Assembly (NCBI GenBank): GCA_000436915.1
Contig: HF994079.1
Location: forward strand, 1-12,951
DNA from: Prevotella sp. CAG:1092
GTDB taxonomy: Bacteria > Bacteroidota > Bacteroidia > Bacteroidales > Bacteroidaceae
Length of the DNA stretch: 12,951 nucleotides
Direction: 5' to 3'
A program made the translations under genes and the position numbers. Below the pieces are notes generated by a model that was given only the letters and a program-made list of their open reading frames with translations, was not told the DNA's origin and made no database searches. Shown here piece after piece: positions 7,292-12,951 of this stretch (position 1 is its first letter; every line of letters begins with the position of its first letter).

Positions 7292-7321
7292 AAAGGGTGA
7301 TACCGCTTGGTATCACCCTTT
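7292..7321. terminator. Bidirectional terminator between the DUF4831-type gene and fba
   Basis: A perfect 13-bp stem (7292-7304 with 7309-7321, AAAGGGTGATACC and its complement) closes a GCTT tetraloop between two convergent genes. On the minus strand the stem runs into UUUUU; on the plus strand into UUUAAUAUUUUA. It can serve both transcripts, although the minus-strand (fba) side has the better U run. Confidence 0.9.
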
Positions 7322-7343
7322 AATATTTTATGCACTAATCAGA

Positions 7344-8345
7344 TTAGCACTGAGCGAGCTTACCGTCTGAACCGAGTACGTTCACAATCTTGTGGATGTA
7401 CATCTTCTTCATGTTCTCGCGAGCTGGCTTCAAATACTGACGTGGGTCGAAGTGATCTGGATGCTCAGCGAAGTGCTGACGGATAGCTGCTGTCATAGCA
7501 AGACGTGAGTCTGAGTCGATATTGATCTTGCAAACTGCTGACTTAGCAGCCTTACGGAGCTGATCCTCAGGAATACCGATAGCAGCCTTCAAGTCACCAC
7601 CGAACTTGTTGATAGTGTTAACCTCTTCCATTGGAACTGATGAAGAGCCATGGAGTACGATTGGGAATCCAGGAAGCTTCTTCTCGATCTCAGCAAGGAC
7701 ATCGAAAGCCAATGGAGGTGGAACCAATACACCGTTTACCAATGTGCACTGCTCTGGAGTAAACTTGTGTGCACCGTGTGATGTACCGATAGAGATAGCC
7801 AATGAGTCACAACCTGTGCGTGTAGCGAAGTCGATAACTTCCTCAGGCTTTGTATAGTGAGACTCTGCTGCACAAACCTCGTCCTCAACACCAGCGAGAA
7901 CGCCAAGCTCAGCCTCTACAGTTACATCAAACTGATGTGCATATTCTACAACCTTTCTTGTCAAGGCGATGTTCTCCTCGTATGGAAGTGAAGAACCGTC
8001 GATCATTACTGAAGAGAAACCATTGTCGATGCAATCCTTGCAAAGCTCGAATGAATCTCCGTGGTCGAGGTGGAGAACAATCTCTGGATGCTCGCAGCCG
8101 AGTTCCTTAGCATACTGTACAGCGCCCTCTGCCATGTAGCGAAGGATAGTACCGTTAGCATAGTTACGTGCACCCTTAGAAACCTGCATGATAACAGGAG
8201 ACTTTGTCTCTACTGCAGCCTGTACAATTGCCTGCATCTGCTCCATTGTGTTGAAGTTGAAAGCAGGAATAGCATAACCGCCTGATACCGCTCTCTTGAA
8301 CATCTCACGGGTGTTCACGAGACCCAAATCTTTGTAATTTACCAT
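7344..8345 (-). CDS. fba: Class II fructose-1,6-bisphosphate aldolase
   Basis: This 333-residue zinc-dependent aldolase splits fructose-1,6-bisphosphate into dihydroxyacetone phosphate and glyceraldehyde-3-phosphate, in glycolysis and gluconeogenesis. The signature HLDHGDSFE is at 92-100, with D94 as the likely proton-handling residue and H95 a zinc ligand. Further family residues lie in VEAELG (143-148), IGTSHGAHK (186-194, with H190 a candidate metal ligand), VLHGSSSVP (230-238, with H232 a candidate ligand) and the substrate-phosphate segment INIDSDSR (274-281). The ATG at 8343-8345 (MVNYKDLG) is chosen because the longer open frame to 8408 would cross the promoter -7 element. It has its own strong promoter and a terminator. 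The strongly family-like sequence and promoter fit a highly expressed gene. Confidence 0.96.
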   Translation of the reverse strand: MVNYKDLGLVNTREMFKRAVSGGYAIPAFNFNTMEQMQAIVQAAVETKSPVIMQVSKGARNYANGTILRYMAEGAVQYAKELGCEHPEIVLHLDHGDSFELCKDCIDNGFSSVMIDGSSLPYEENIALTRKVVEYAHQFDVTVEAELGVLAGVEDEVCAAESHYTKPEEVIDFATRTGCDSLAISIGTSHGAHKFTPEQCTLVNGVLVPPPLAFDVLAEIEKKLPGFPIVLHGSSSVPMEEVNTINKFGGDLKAAIGIPEDQLRKAAKSAVCKINIDSDSRLAMTAAIRQHFAEHPDHFDPRQYLKPARENMKKMYIHKIVNVLGSDGKLAQC

Positions 8346-8396
8346 AATTGTTTGTTTATGTTTAAAAAAACTAATATTCTTGGTTTTTATCCGCTG

Positions 8397-8427
8397 CAAA
8401 ATTAGCAATTATATTTTTTCTTGCAAA
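8397..8427 (-). promoter_or_regulatory. Bacteroidota-type promoter for fba
   Basis: On the minus strand TTTG (8427-8424) is followed after 19 bases by TAATTTTG (8404-8397), a full match to the -33/-7 consensus. The predicted start near 8393 gives a leader of about 48 bases. The rest of the gap up to 8561 is AT-rich and holds no convincing terminator for the transporter gene that ends there. Confidence 0.8.
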
Positions 8428-8561
8428 ATGTTGCATGTTTAATTAGTGTTCCAAATTTTATAAAATGCTAAAACACGCTTGTTTTTCGGGGGCGGTTCAC
8501 AGTTTTGCAAATTCCGCTTTACAATTTTCCTAAGATATACCAGTTTTTTGGTCTTTTTCTC

Positions 8562-9779
8562 TTATTCTTCACCCTGTTTGTGCTTTCTTGTCAACTCTGA
8601 AGCAAACAAAAGCACTACGAAATAGCCTATAAAAGGTATCATAAATGGCAATACCAGATTGGTTTGGTCTGCCACATAGCCCATCAGTAAGAAGAAGCAG
8701 CCACCGATAGGTGTCATCATCAAGAGCGATGATGCACTCTTGGTAAGATTGCCCAAGCCTTGCAAAGCTAAAGTGAAGATGGTTGGGAACATAATGGCTT
8801 CAAATAGATAGTTGCAAACAAGGGCTATCATAGAACATTTGCCCAAATCGAGCAACACCAAGCCTATACATACCACACTTCCGATACCACAGTATAGTAG
8901 CATCAGCTCGGCACGCACCTTACGCATTATCCATGAACCAAAGAATCGTCCTACCATAAAGAAGCCCAACGCCACGGTCAACACTATCGAGGCTGTATTA
9001 TCGTCCATCCATCCCTGACCGGTCACAAAGTTGATGAAATAGCTATTGATAGATATCTCGGCTATCTCGTATGCCAAAAGGGCGAAGAGGCCGAATACAA
9101 ACATAGGATGACGCTTAAAGAGCTTCATTATTCGGGTGTCCTGTATGCTATCTTCTTCTGTTTCTTCGTGCTTTATCTCTGGCAGGTCTACTCTTGAGAA
9201 TACCACGGCTATACACATCACCAATACTCCAAGCACTGCGTATGGCACAACAACATTGCCACCATCTGAACTGCCGTTAAACAAGAACTGACCTACGGCA
9301 TAGGTGGCAAACAAGCAGCCCAAACCATTAAACGACTGCGAGAAGTTTAGTCGACTCGATGCTGTCTCCTTATCGCCAAGTTCTGCTGCATAGGGGTTGG
9401 CAGCTGTCTCCAAGAATACGAGTCCGCAACCTATTATAAATAGCGGACCAAGATAGGCATAGAAGGTTCCTATCTCTGCACCTGGTATAAAGAGCAATGC
9501 GCCAAAAGCAAAGAGGGCGAGTCCAAACACCACTCCTCGTCTATAGCCTTGGCGATTGATAAACCAGCCGGCTGGTATTGCCATAAGGAAATATCCCAGA
9601 TATGTTGTCACCTGTATCAACGATGACTGGGTTAGGGAAATGTCGAGCGAGTTTTGGAAATGCTTGTTCAATACATCAAGGATGGCTCGTGCAAATCCCC
9701 ACAAAAAGAAGAGCGAGGTTATCAAGACAAAGGGCACGAGATACTTCTTGTCTGTCAATGTTGGTCGATTTGTTTTCAT
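8562..9779 (-). CDS. FHS (FucP-like) sugar:proton symporter of the MFS
   Basis: This 405-residue inner-membrane protein shows about 12 hydrophobic segments, split by a charged central loop at about 205-235 (EIKHEETEEDSIQDTR). Family marks are FFLWGFA at 24-30 in the first helix, ETAANPYAAELG at 124-135 and LNFSQSFNGLG at 144-154. These are typical of the fucose/glucose/galactose FHS group, as in FucP, GluP and NagP. The likely role is proton-driven uptake of a monosaccharide. Which sugar cannot be told from motifs alone, so no gene symbol is given. It is divergent from the GH30 hydrolase, which suggests it imports the sugar that enzyme releases. No good consensus promoter is visible before it. 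Confidence 0.88.
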   Translation of the reverse strand: MKTNRPTLTDKKYLVPFVLITSLFFLWGFARAILDVLNKHFQNSLDISLTQSSLIQVTTYLGYFLMAIPAGWFINRQGYRRGVVFGLALFAFGALLFIPGAEIGTFYAYLGPLFIIGCGLVFLETAANPYAAELGDKETASSRLNFSQSFNGLGCLFATYAVGQFLFNGSSDGGNVVVPYAVLGVLVMCIAVVFSRVDLPEIKHEETEEDSIQDTRIMKLFKRHPMFVFGLFALLAYEIAEISINSYFINFVTGQGWMDDNTASIVLTVALGFFMVGRFFGSWIMRKVRAELMLLYCGIGSVVCIGLVLLDLGKCSMIALVCNYLFEAIMFPTIFTLALQGLGNLTKSASSLLMMTPIGGCFFLLMGYVADQTNLVLPFMIPFIGYFVVLLFASELTRKHKQGEE

Positions 9780-9814
9780 TAACTATATTTTTTATTGTTC
9801 TAATCGAATAATAT

Positions 9815-9832
9815 CTTCCCATAAATGGAAAG
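9815..9832. promoter_or_regulatory. Imperfect 18-bp palindrome between transporter and GH30 genes
   Basis: CTTCCCAT and ATGGAAAG flank an AA centre; 7 of 8 positions are symmetrical. It lies 36 bases upstream of the transporter ATG and about 95 bases before the GH30 -33 element, so a regulator bound here could affect the transporter and perhaps both genes. No regulator gene is in the window and the match is short, so this is only a candidate operator. Confidence 0.3.
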
Positions 9833-9924
9833 TATATATTACTAAACGGAAGAATTCCTTAAAAATTGTTTCTTACGCATAGTTTTCTCATTCTTGATAG
9901 GCTTTTCAAAAACTCTTTCCATTA

Positions 9925-9956
9925 TTTGTCAATACAAGCTAAAAACTGTATCTTTG
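9925..9956 (+). promoter_or_regulatory. Bacteroidota-type promoter for the GH30 gene
   Basis: TTTG at 9925-9928 is followed after 20 bases by TATCTTTG at 9949-9956, a full match to both consensus elements. The expected start near 9961 gives a leader of about 25 bases. Its position also rules out the in-frame ATG at 9866 as the real start, because that ATG lies upstream of the promoter. Confidence 0.8.
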
Positions 9957-9985
9957 CCACTATATATACAAAAACTCACAAAACT

Positions 9986-11602
9986 ATGACTATCAACCAT
10001 TCAAAAACAATTATTTCTTCAATTGTTCTTTTAGCCTTGTCTGTATCAACCTCGTTTGCACAGCCAAGGGCTAAGCGTTGGGTTATTCCTAACGACACTT
10101 TCAAACCTGTAAGTTTCGACGTCAAGACTTCACAACCAGAACAAACAGTACTGCACTTTGGTGCTTCAGATGCTTGGAGTATGCTCTTTATTGGTACATG
10201 GCCTGAGCAACAGCAGCAACAGATTGCCGACTGGCTATTCAGTACCGAAAATGATGCTACTGGCAAACCTAAGGGTATCGGCCTATCGCTATGGAGAATG
10301 AATCTCGGAGCTGGCAGCTGGGAACAGGGCGACTCATCATATATAAATAGAGGTACTCGCACAGAATGCCTACTACAACCTGACGGAACTTGGAATTGGA
10401 ATAAGCAACTACCACAGCGCAAATTCCTCAAAATGGCTAAGGAGCGTGGTGTGCCTTATCTGCTATTGTTCTGCAATTCTGCTCCTGTGCAGTTCACAAA
10501 GAATGGACTTGCCACCAACACAGGTCGTGGTGGCGACATCAATCTCAAAGATGATTGCTATGATGATTTTGCTCGTTTTCTTGCTAATGCAACAAAGGGC
10601 ATTGAGGAACACGACGGGGTAAAGATTGATTATGTCAGTCCGGTCAACGAGCCTGATGGGCACTGGAATTGGCAAGGACCTAAACAAGAGGGCTCACCTG
10701 CAACAAATCGTGAGATAAGCCATTTGGCTAAGGAAACAAGCAAAGCTTTCAAGAAACTTAAGCTCGACTCTAAGATTGTGTTAAGCGAGAGTTCCGACCT
10801 TCGTTGTTTGCTTGGAGAATATAAAGCAGGATGGCAACGTGGCTATACCATTGCCACTCTCTTTGGCAAAGATAGCGTAAAAACATGTGTCAAGGGGTTG
10901 TATGGCATACCAAGCGTGGTGCTTGGTCATACCTACTGGACTAACACTCCTATCGACACCATGCGCTCCATACGTCTTGCTCTACGCGACAAACTAAAGA
11001 AATACGGACTCGACTATTGGCAGAGCGAGGTGTGCATAATGAGTAATGATGAAGAGATTGGTGGTGGTGGAGGTTTCGACTTCTCTATGAAGACTGCTCT
11101 TTATGTTGCTCGTATGATGCACTACGACCTTGTATATGGCAATGCTTGTAGCTGGTCGTGGTGGCGTGCTGCTGGCGAAAACTATAAGGATGGGCTCTTG
11201 CGTATATATACTCACGATGGTATGAAAACAGGGCATGCTGTCGACTCAAAACTTCTTTGGGCTATGGGCAACTATAGTCGCTTTGTTCGTCCTGGCGCTG
11301 TTCGACTTGATATTGATGCCTACAACGACGAGGGCGACATAGTGAAAGAGGGCGACACTCGCCCATACGGCACAATGCTTTCTGCATATAGAAACGTCGA
11401 CGGTAAACTGGTTGTGGTAGCCATCAACTATTCCGACCGTCTATGTCCTATCACTCTCAACGTAGATGGCAAGCCGCATCGTTGGAATATGTATCGCACT
11501 TCGGATATCTCTGCTGAGAGCCTTCTGCCAATCGGCTCTGCCATCGACAAAACAACATTAACTCCTCGCAGTATAACAACATTTGTAAGTGAAGGGCAAT
11601 AG
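9986..11602 (+). CDS. Exported glycoside hydrolase family 30 enzyme
   Basis: This 538-residue retaining glycosidase belongs to the COG5520/GH30 type. Starting at 9986 gives a clean signal peptide (residues 1-25: basic start, hydrophobic 9-22, ending SFAQ) with no lipobox, so a soluble periplasmic protein is likely. The (beta/alpha)8 domain spans about 50-430: FGASDAWS at 58-65, LWRMNLGAGS at 102-111, the probable acid/base E222 in VNEPDG, HTYWTN at 315-320 and the probable nucleophile E348 in WQSEVC. The rest (about 431-538) is the small beta-sandwich domain, with the typical YSRFVRPGA at 430-438 and VVVAINYSD at 476-484. GH30 enzymes act on beta-glucosyl, beta-1,6-glucan or galactan, xylan or fucosyl links, and the substrate here cannot be assigned. 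Divergent pairing with an FHS sugar symporter supports a sugar-release role. Confidence 0.9.
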   Translation: MTINHSKTIISSIVLLALSVSTSFAQPRAKRWVIPNDTFKPVSFDVKTSQPEQTVLHFGASDAWSMLFIGTWPEQQQQQIADWLFSTENDATGKPKGIGLSLWRMNLGAGSWEQGDSSYINRGTRTECLLQPDGTWNWNKQLPQRKFLKMAKERGVPYLLLFCNSAPVQFTKNGLATNTGRGGDINLKDDCYDDFARFLANATKGIEEHDGVKIDYVSPVNEPDGHWNWQGPKQEGSPATNREISHLAKETSKAFKKLKLDSKIVLSESSDLRCLLGEYKAGWQRGYTIATLFGKDSVKTCVKGLYGIPSVVLGHTYWTNTPIDTMRSIRLALRDKLKKYGLDYWQSEVCIMSNDEEIGGGGGFDFSMKTALYVARMMHYDLVYGNACSWSWWRAAGENYKDGLLRIYTHDGMKTGHAVDSKLLWAMGNYSRFVRPGAVRLDIDAYNDEGDIVKEGDTRPYGTMLSAYRNVDGKLVVVAINYSDRLCPITLNVDGKPHRWNMYRTSDISAESLLPIGSAIDKTTLTPRSITTFVSEGQ

Positions 11603-11620
11603 CTCTTCACTTATTTTTTT
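11587..11620 (+). terminator. GH30 terminator overlapping the stop codon and the convergent gene
   Basis: AAGTGAAG (11587-11594) pairs with CTTCACTT (11605-11612). The stem can gain a G-U and a G-C pair, leaving a 6-base loop (CAATAG) that contains the GH30 stop codon TAG. Seven U residues follow at 11614-11620. The same bases on the minus strand encode the terminal Lys-Lys-stop of the convergent lipoprotein, so the terminator lies within both coding ends. The stem is AT-rich and modest in stability. Confidence 0.65.
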
Positions 11621-12420
11621 GTCTGCACATTAAATTCTGTAACCTTTGATATAGTTTCGCCATTCTGCAATACAGAGCAGCATAGCTTTATTGTGCCATA
11701 CTTCAGCCGGTTGTCGGCTTTCACCATAGCGGTATATCTCACACCTTTATATGCACCTATCTTCTCTACACATACTGGCTGCGAAATATATATATGCTTA
11801 TTGCCGGTCATCTCTGCCACGGTTGGCACCACATTATATATTGGTTGCAAACCATTGTTGTAGACCTCAAACACTACCTTACACATTTCGCCTCGCGATA
11901 TCGTTTCGTCTCCATCGGCATCTATGAAGCGTGCGTTTCTTATCTCTACAGTTGGTGCCGAATGGGTATACACATTGTCGGCTGGTGATGATGGTTGCTT
12001 ATATTCGTAGTTGCCTGTAGCAGCATCGCCACCATCGAAATCGATACGGTCGTCACCACTATTGGTAGAATCATAGCCGCTATTGTCAAATTCGCTGTTG
12101 CCATATTTATATCCATCGTCTTGCTGCATACTCTGATTGCGCTGTGCACGGCGTTGCTTCATCGCCTCGCGATGTTCTTCCATCTCGCCATGTGCTTTCT
12201 GGTCGGCAACATTGCCTATGGTGGCACCTGCCATAGCACCACCAGCCATACCCACAATGGTTCCTATATCTGCGCCTCGAGGTCCGCCACTTATACCTCC
12301 TATTGCCGAACCGAGTATGCTTCCAAACTGTGCACCTGTATATGCTCCAGCGCCAGTATATGAGCTACAGCTGCTAAGCAATAATGTTGCTCCAACAGCC
12401 CAAACCATCATCTTCTTCAT
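11611..12420 (-). CDS. Glycine-zipper lipoprotein with C-terminal beta-rich domain
   Basis: This 269-residue envelope protein begins with a lipoprotein signal (hydrophobic 5-14, lipobox LSSC with Cys18). A glycine-zipper segment at about 23-70 is rich in spaced Gly/Ala (GSILGSAIGG, GMAGGAMAGATIG) and resembles the membrane-embedded hairpins of SlyB/Pcp-like lipoproteins. Residues 71-98 are a charged, probably helical stretch rich in Glu, Arg and Gln. Residues 100-150 form an Asp/Asn/Tyr/Ser-rich linker. Residues 155-269 look like an immunoglobulin-like beta domain and include a calcium-loop-like segment DADGDETISRGE at 167-178. The start at 12418-12420 is chosen because it yields the signal peptide; the longer open frame would run through the promoter region. 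Its function is unknown. Its end is only 8 bases from the GH30 stop, and the two genes converge. Confidence 0.8.
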   Translation of the reverse strand: MKKMMVWAVGATLLLSSCSSYTGAGAYTGAQFGSILGSAIGGISGGPRGADIGTIVGMAGGAMAGATIGNVADQKAHGEMEEHREAMKQRRAQRNQSMQQDDGYKYGNSEFDNSGYDSTNSGDDRIDFDGGDAATGNYEYKQPSSPADNVYTHSAPTVEIRNARFIDADGDETISRGEMCKVVFEVYNNGLQPIYNVVPTVAEMTGNKHIYISQPVCVEKIGAYKGVRYTAMVKADNRLKYGTIKLCCSVLQNGETISKVTEFNVQTKK

Positions 12421-12459
12421 ATCTTTTACTTGATTTGTTCCTTTATATTTATAGGCATA

Positions 12460-12497
12460 CAAAACTATCTTTGCAGCTTTTATTTTCTGCAAAGATA
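12460..12497 (-). promoter_or_regulatory. Promoter region with an 11-bp inverted repeat upstream of the glycine-zipper gene
   Basis: On the minus strand TAGTTTTG (12467-12460) is a full -7 match with TTTG (12493-12490) 22 bases upstream, slightly wider than usual. A second -7 match, TATCTTTG (12497-12490), lies farther upstream but lacks a TTTG partner. A perfect inverted repeat, TATCTTTGCAG (12466-12476) and CTGCAAAGATA (12487-12497), has a 10-base spacer and spans the -33/-7 interval. It could be an operator, two facing -7 elements or a small hairpin. Confidence 0.5.
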
Positions 12498-12540
12498 ATA
12501 ATTTTTCTATTATCATCTATCGATTTTTTCCTAAATTAGC

Positions 12541-12556
12541 ATAGGGAATTCCCTAT
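12541..12556. promoter_or_regulatory. Perfect 16-bp palindrome upstream of the glycine-zipper gene
   Basis: ATAGGGAATTCCCTAT is fully self-complementary, with no spacer, so it suits a dimeric DNA-binding protein better than an RNA hairpin. It lies about 45 bases upstream of the promoter elements of the lipoprotein gene and 90 bases beyond the rlpA-like stop codon. The regulator is unknown, and no obvious terminator for the rlpA-like gene was found in this gap (12498-12646). Confidence 0.4.
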
Positions 12557-12646
12557 ACAATACAAAATGCCCTTTTTTATCAGCCAATGACTCAAGCAAA
12601 TATCCTAATACCAATAGCTTATACATCCAAAAAGAAAAAGCCTCAA

Positions 12647-12951
12647 CTATTTCATTTCTTCTCTTTCTGCAACCTTATATTCGTCGGGTTTCACAAATTC
12701 GAATTCGAATTCTGGCATATCGTCCTCTTCCATACGATAAGGCACAATTTTCTCCGTTACTGGTTTCACCTCGACCATAGCCACGCCCTGTGCAAGCATT
12801 CCTATTGCCTTAGCTGCCGCATACGATAGGTCTATAACGCGACCTCTACCGTATGGTCCACGGTCGGTAACCTTAACATCCACAGATTTATTATTGCTAA
12901 GGTTCGTAACTCGAAGTATTGTGCCGAAAGGGTATTTCTTATGAGCACACG
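12647..12951 (-). CDS. rlpA: RlpA-like septal ring lytic transglycosylase, 3' part only
   Basis: The visible 100 C-terminal residues carry a double-psi beta-barrel domain of the RlpA family. Marks are AHKKYPFGTILRVTN at the visible start, VTDRGPYGRGRVIDLSYAAA in the middle, and IGMLAQGVAMVEV at the end. H3 and D29 of the visible part match the E. coli RlpA catalytic His and Asp, with the same 26-residue spacing. The family cleaves peptidoglycan strands lacking stem peptides, or binds them, at the division site. The barrel is followed by an acidic tail of about 35 residues (EEDDMPEFEFEF region) and no SPOR domain. The reading frame is open to the window edge, so the signal peptide and N-terminus are missing; the GTG at 12881-12883 is an internal valine, not a start. 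Confidence 0.88.
   Translation of the reverse strand, partial: CAHKKYPFGTILRVTNLSNNKSVDVKVTDRGPYGRGRVIDLSYAAAKAIGMLAQGVAMVEVKPVTEKIVPYRMEEDDMPEFEFEFVKPDEYKVAEREEMK

Noticed and set aside
8346..8408. Longer N-terminus for the aldolase
   Set aside because: The extension is Lys/Ile-rich, does not resemble the family and runs over the -7 promoter element at 8397-8404. MVNYKDLG is the normal family start.
8455..8466. 12-bp palindrome ATTTTATAAAAT after the transporter gene
   Set aside because: It is made only of A and T in an AT-rich gap, so chance is the best explanation. It has no loop and is no terminator.
8530..8560. Possible transporter-gene terminator around ACCAGTTTTTTGGT
   Set aside because: The stem is only about 4 bp and lacks GC content. 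I could not support a terminator there.
9866..9985. Longer N-terminus for the GH30 protein
   Set aside because: The in-frame ATG at 9866 lies upstream of a full-consensus promoter at 9925-9956, and the added residues would bury the clear signal peptide that begins at 9986.
12421..12516. Longer N-terminus for the glycine-zipper protein
   Set aside because: It would hide the lipoprotein signal peptide and would cover the promoter elements and the inverted repeat.
12881..12883. GTG as the start of a small protein at 12647-12883
   Set aside because: The frame stays open to the window edge, and the upstream residues (AHKKYPFGTILRVTN) are essential RlpA barrel sequence, so this is an internal valine.
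1..12951. A novel defence, toxin-antitoxin or secretion system
   Set aside because: Every sizeable reading frame fits a housekeeping, sugar-use or envelope family. No nuclease, toxin, transposase or phage-like gene was seen.

Overview
The window looks like a chromosomal segment of a Bacteroidales bacterium, most likely Prevotella or a close relative. The reasons are: promoters of the Bacteroidota type (TTTG, 19-20 bases, then TAnnTTTG) upstream of three genes; near-absence of Shine-Dalgarno sequences; an Obg GTPase with an acidic tail in place of the usual C-terminal domain; a DUF4831-type protein; and a sugar transporter of the FucP/FHS family. The genus is inferred from general resemblance and was not tested by a search. 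No mobile element, CRISPR array, rRNA or tRNA is visible, and no intergenic gap exceeds about 230 bases.

Left block (about 44-4516, minus strand): a housekeeping operon read from right to left. It runs hpt (purine salvage), adk (adenylate kinase), obg (ribosome-assembly GTPase), pgeF (peptidoglycan editing factor) and an exported M23 peptidase with a duplicated LytM fold. It starts at a near-ideal promoter (4486-4516) and ends at a 14-bp-stem terminator (44-90). The last three genes overlap. Between adk and obg lies a long hairpin built from GTGAAGA-type heptamer repeats followed by a U run, which could attenuate transcription inside the operon.

Centre (4602-8427): reading right, nnr (repair of hydrated NAD(P)H) is followed after 34 bases by an exported DUF4831-type protein. 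They converge on fba (class II fructose-bisphosphate aldolase, minus strand) and share a compact bidirectional terminator at 7292-7321. fba has its own strong promoter.

Right block (8562-11620): an FHS-family sugar transporter (minus) is divergent from an exported GH30 glycoside hydrolase (plus). Together they look like a small sugar-release-and-uptake cassette without SusC/SusD genes. An imperfect palindrome lies between them.

Right end (11611-12951, minus): a lipoprotein with a glycine-zipper segment and a C-terminal beta-rich domain, preceded by a promoter region with a perfect 11-bp inverted repeat. Beyond it is the 3' part of an RlpA-like double-psi beta-barrel protein cut by the window edge.

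I found no clearly new multi-gene system. The observations most worth checking are regulatory structures (the heptamer hairpin in the obg leader and the inverted repeats at 12466-12497 and 12541-12556) and architectural oddities in the M23 and glycine-zipper proteins.
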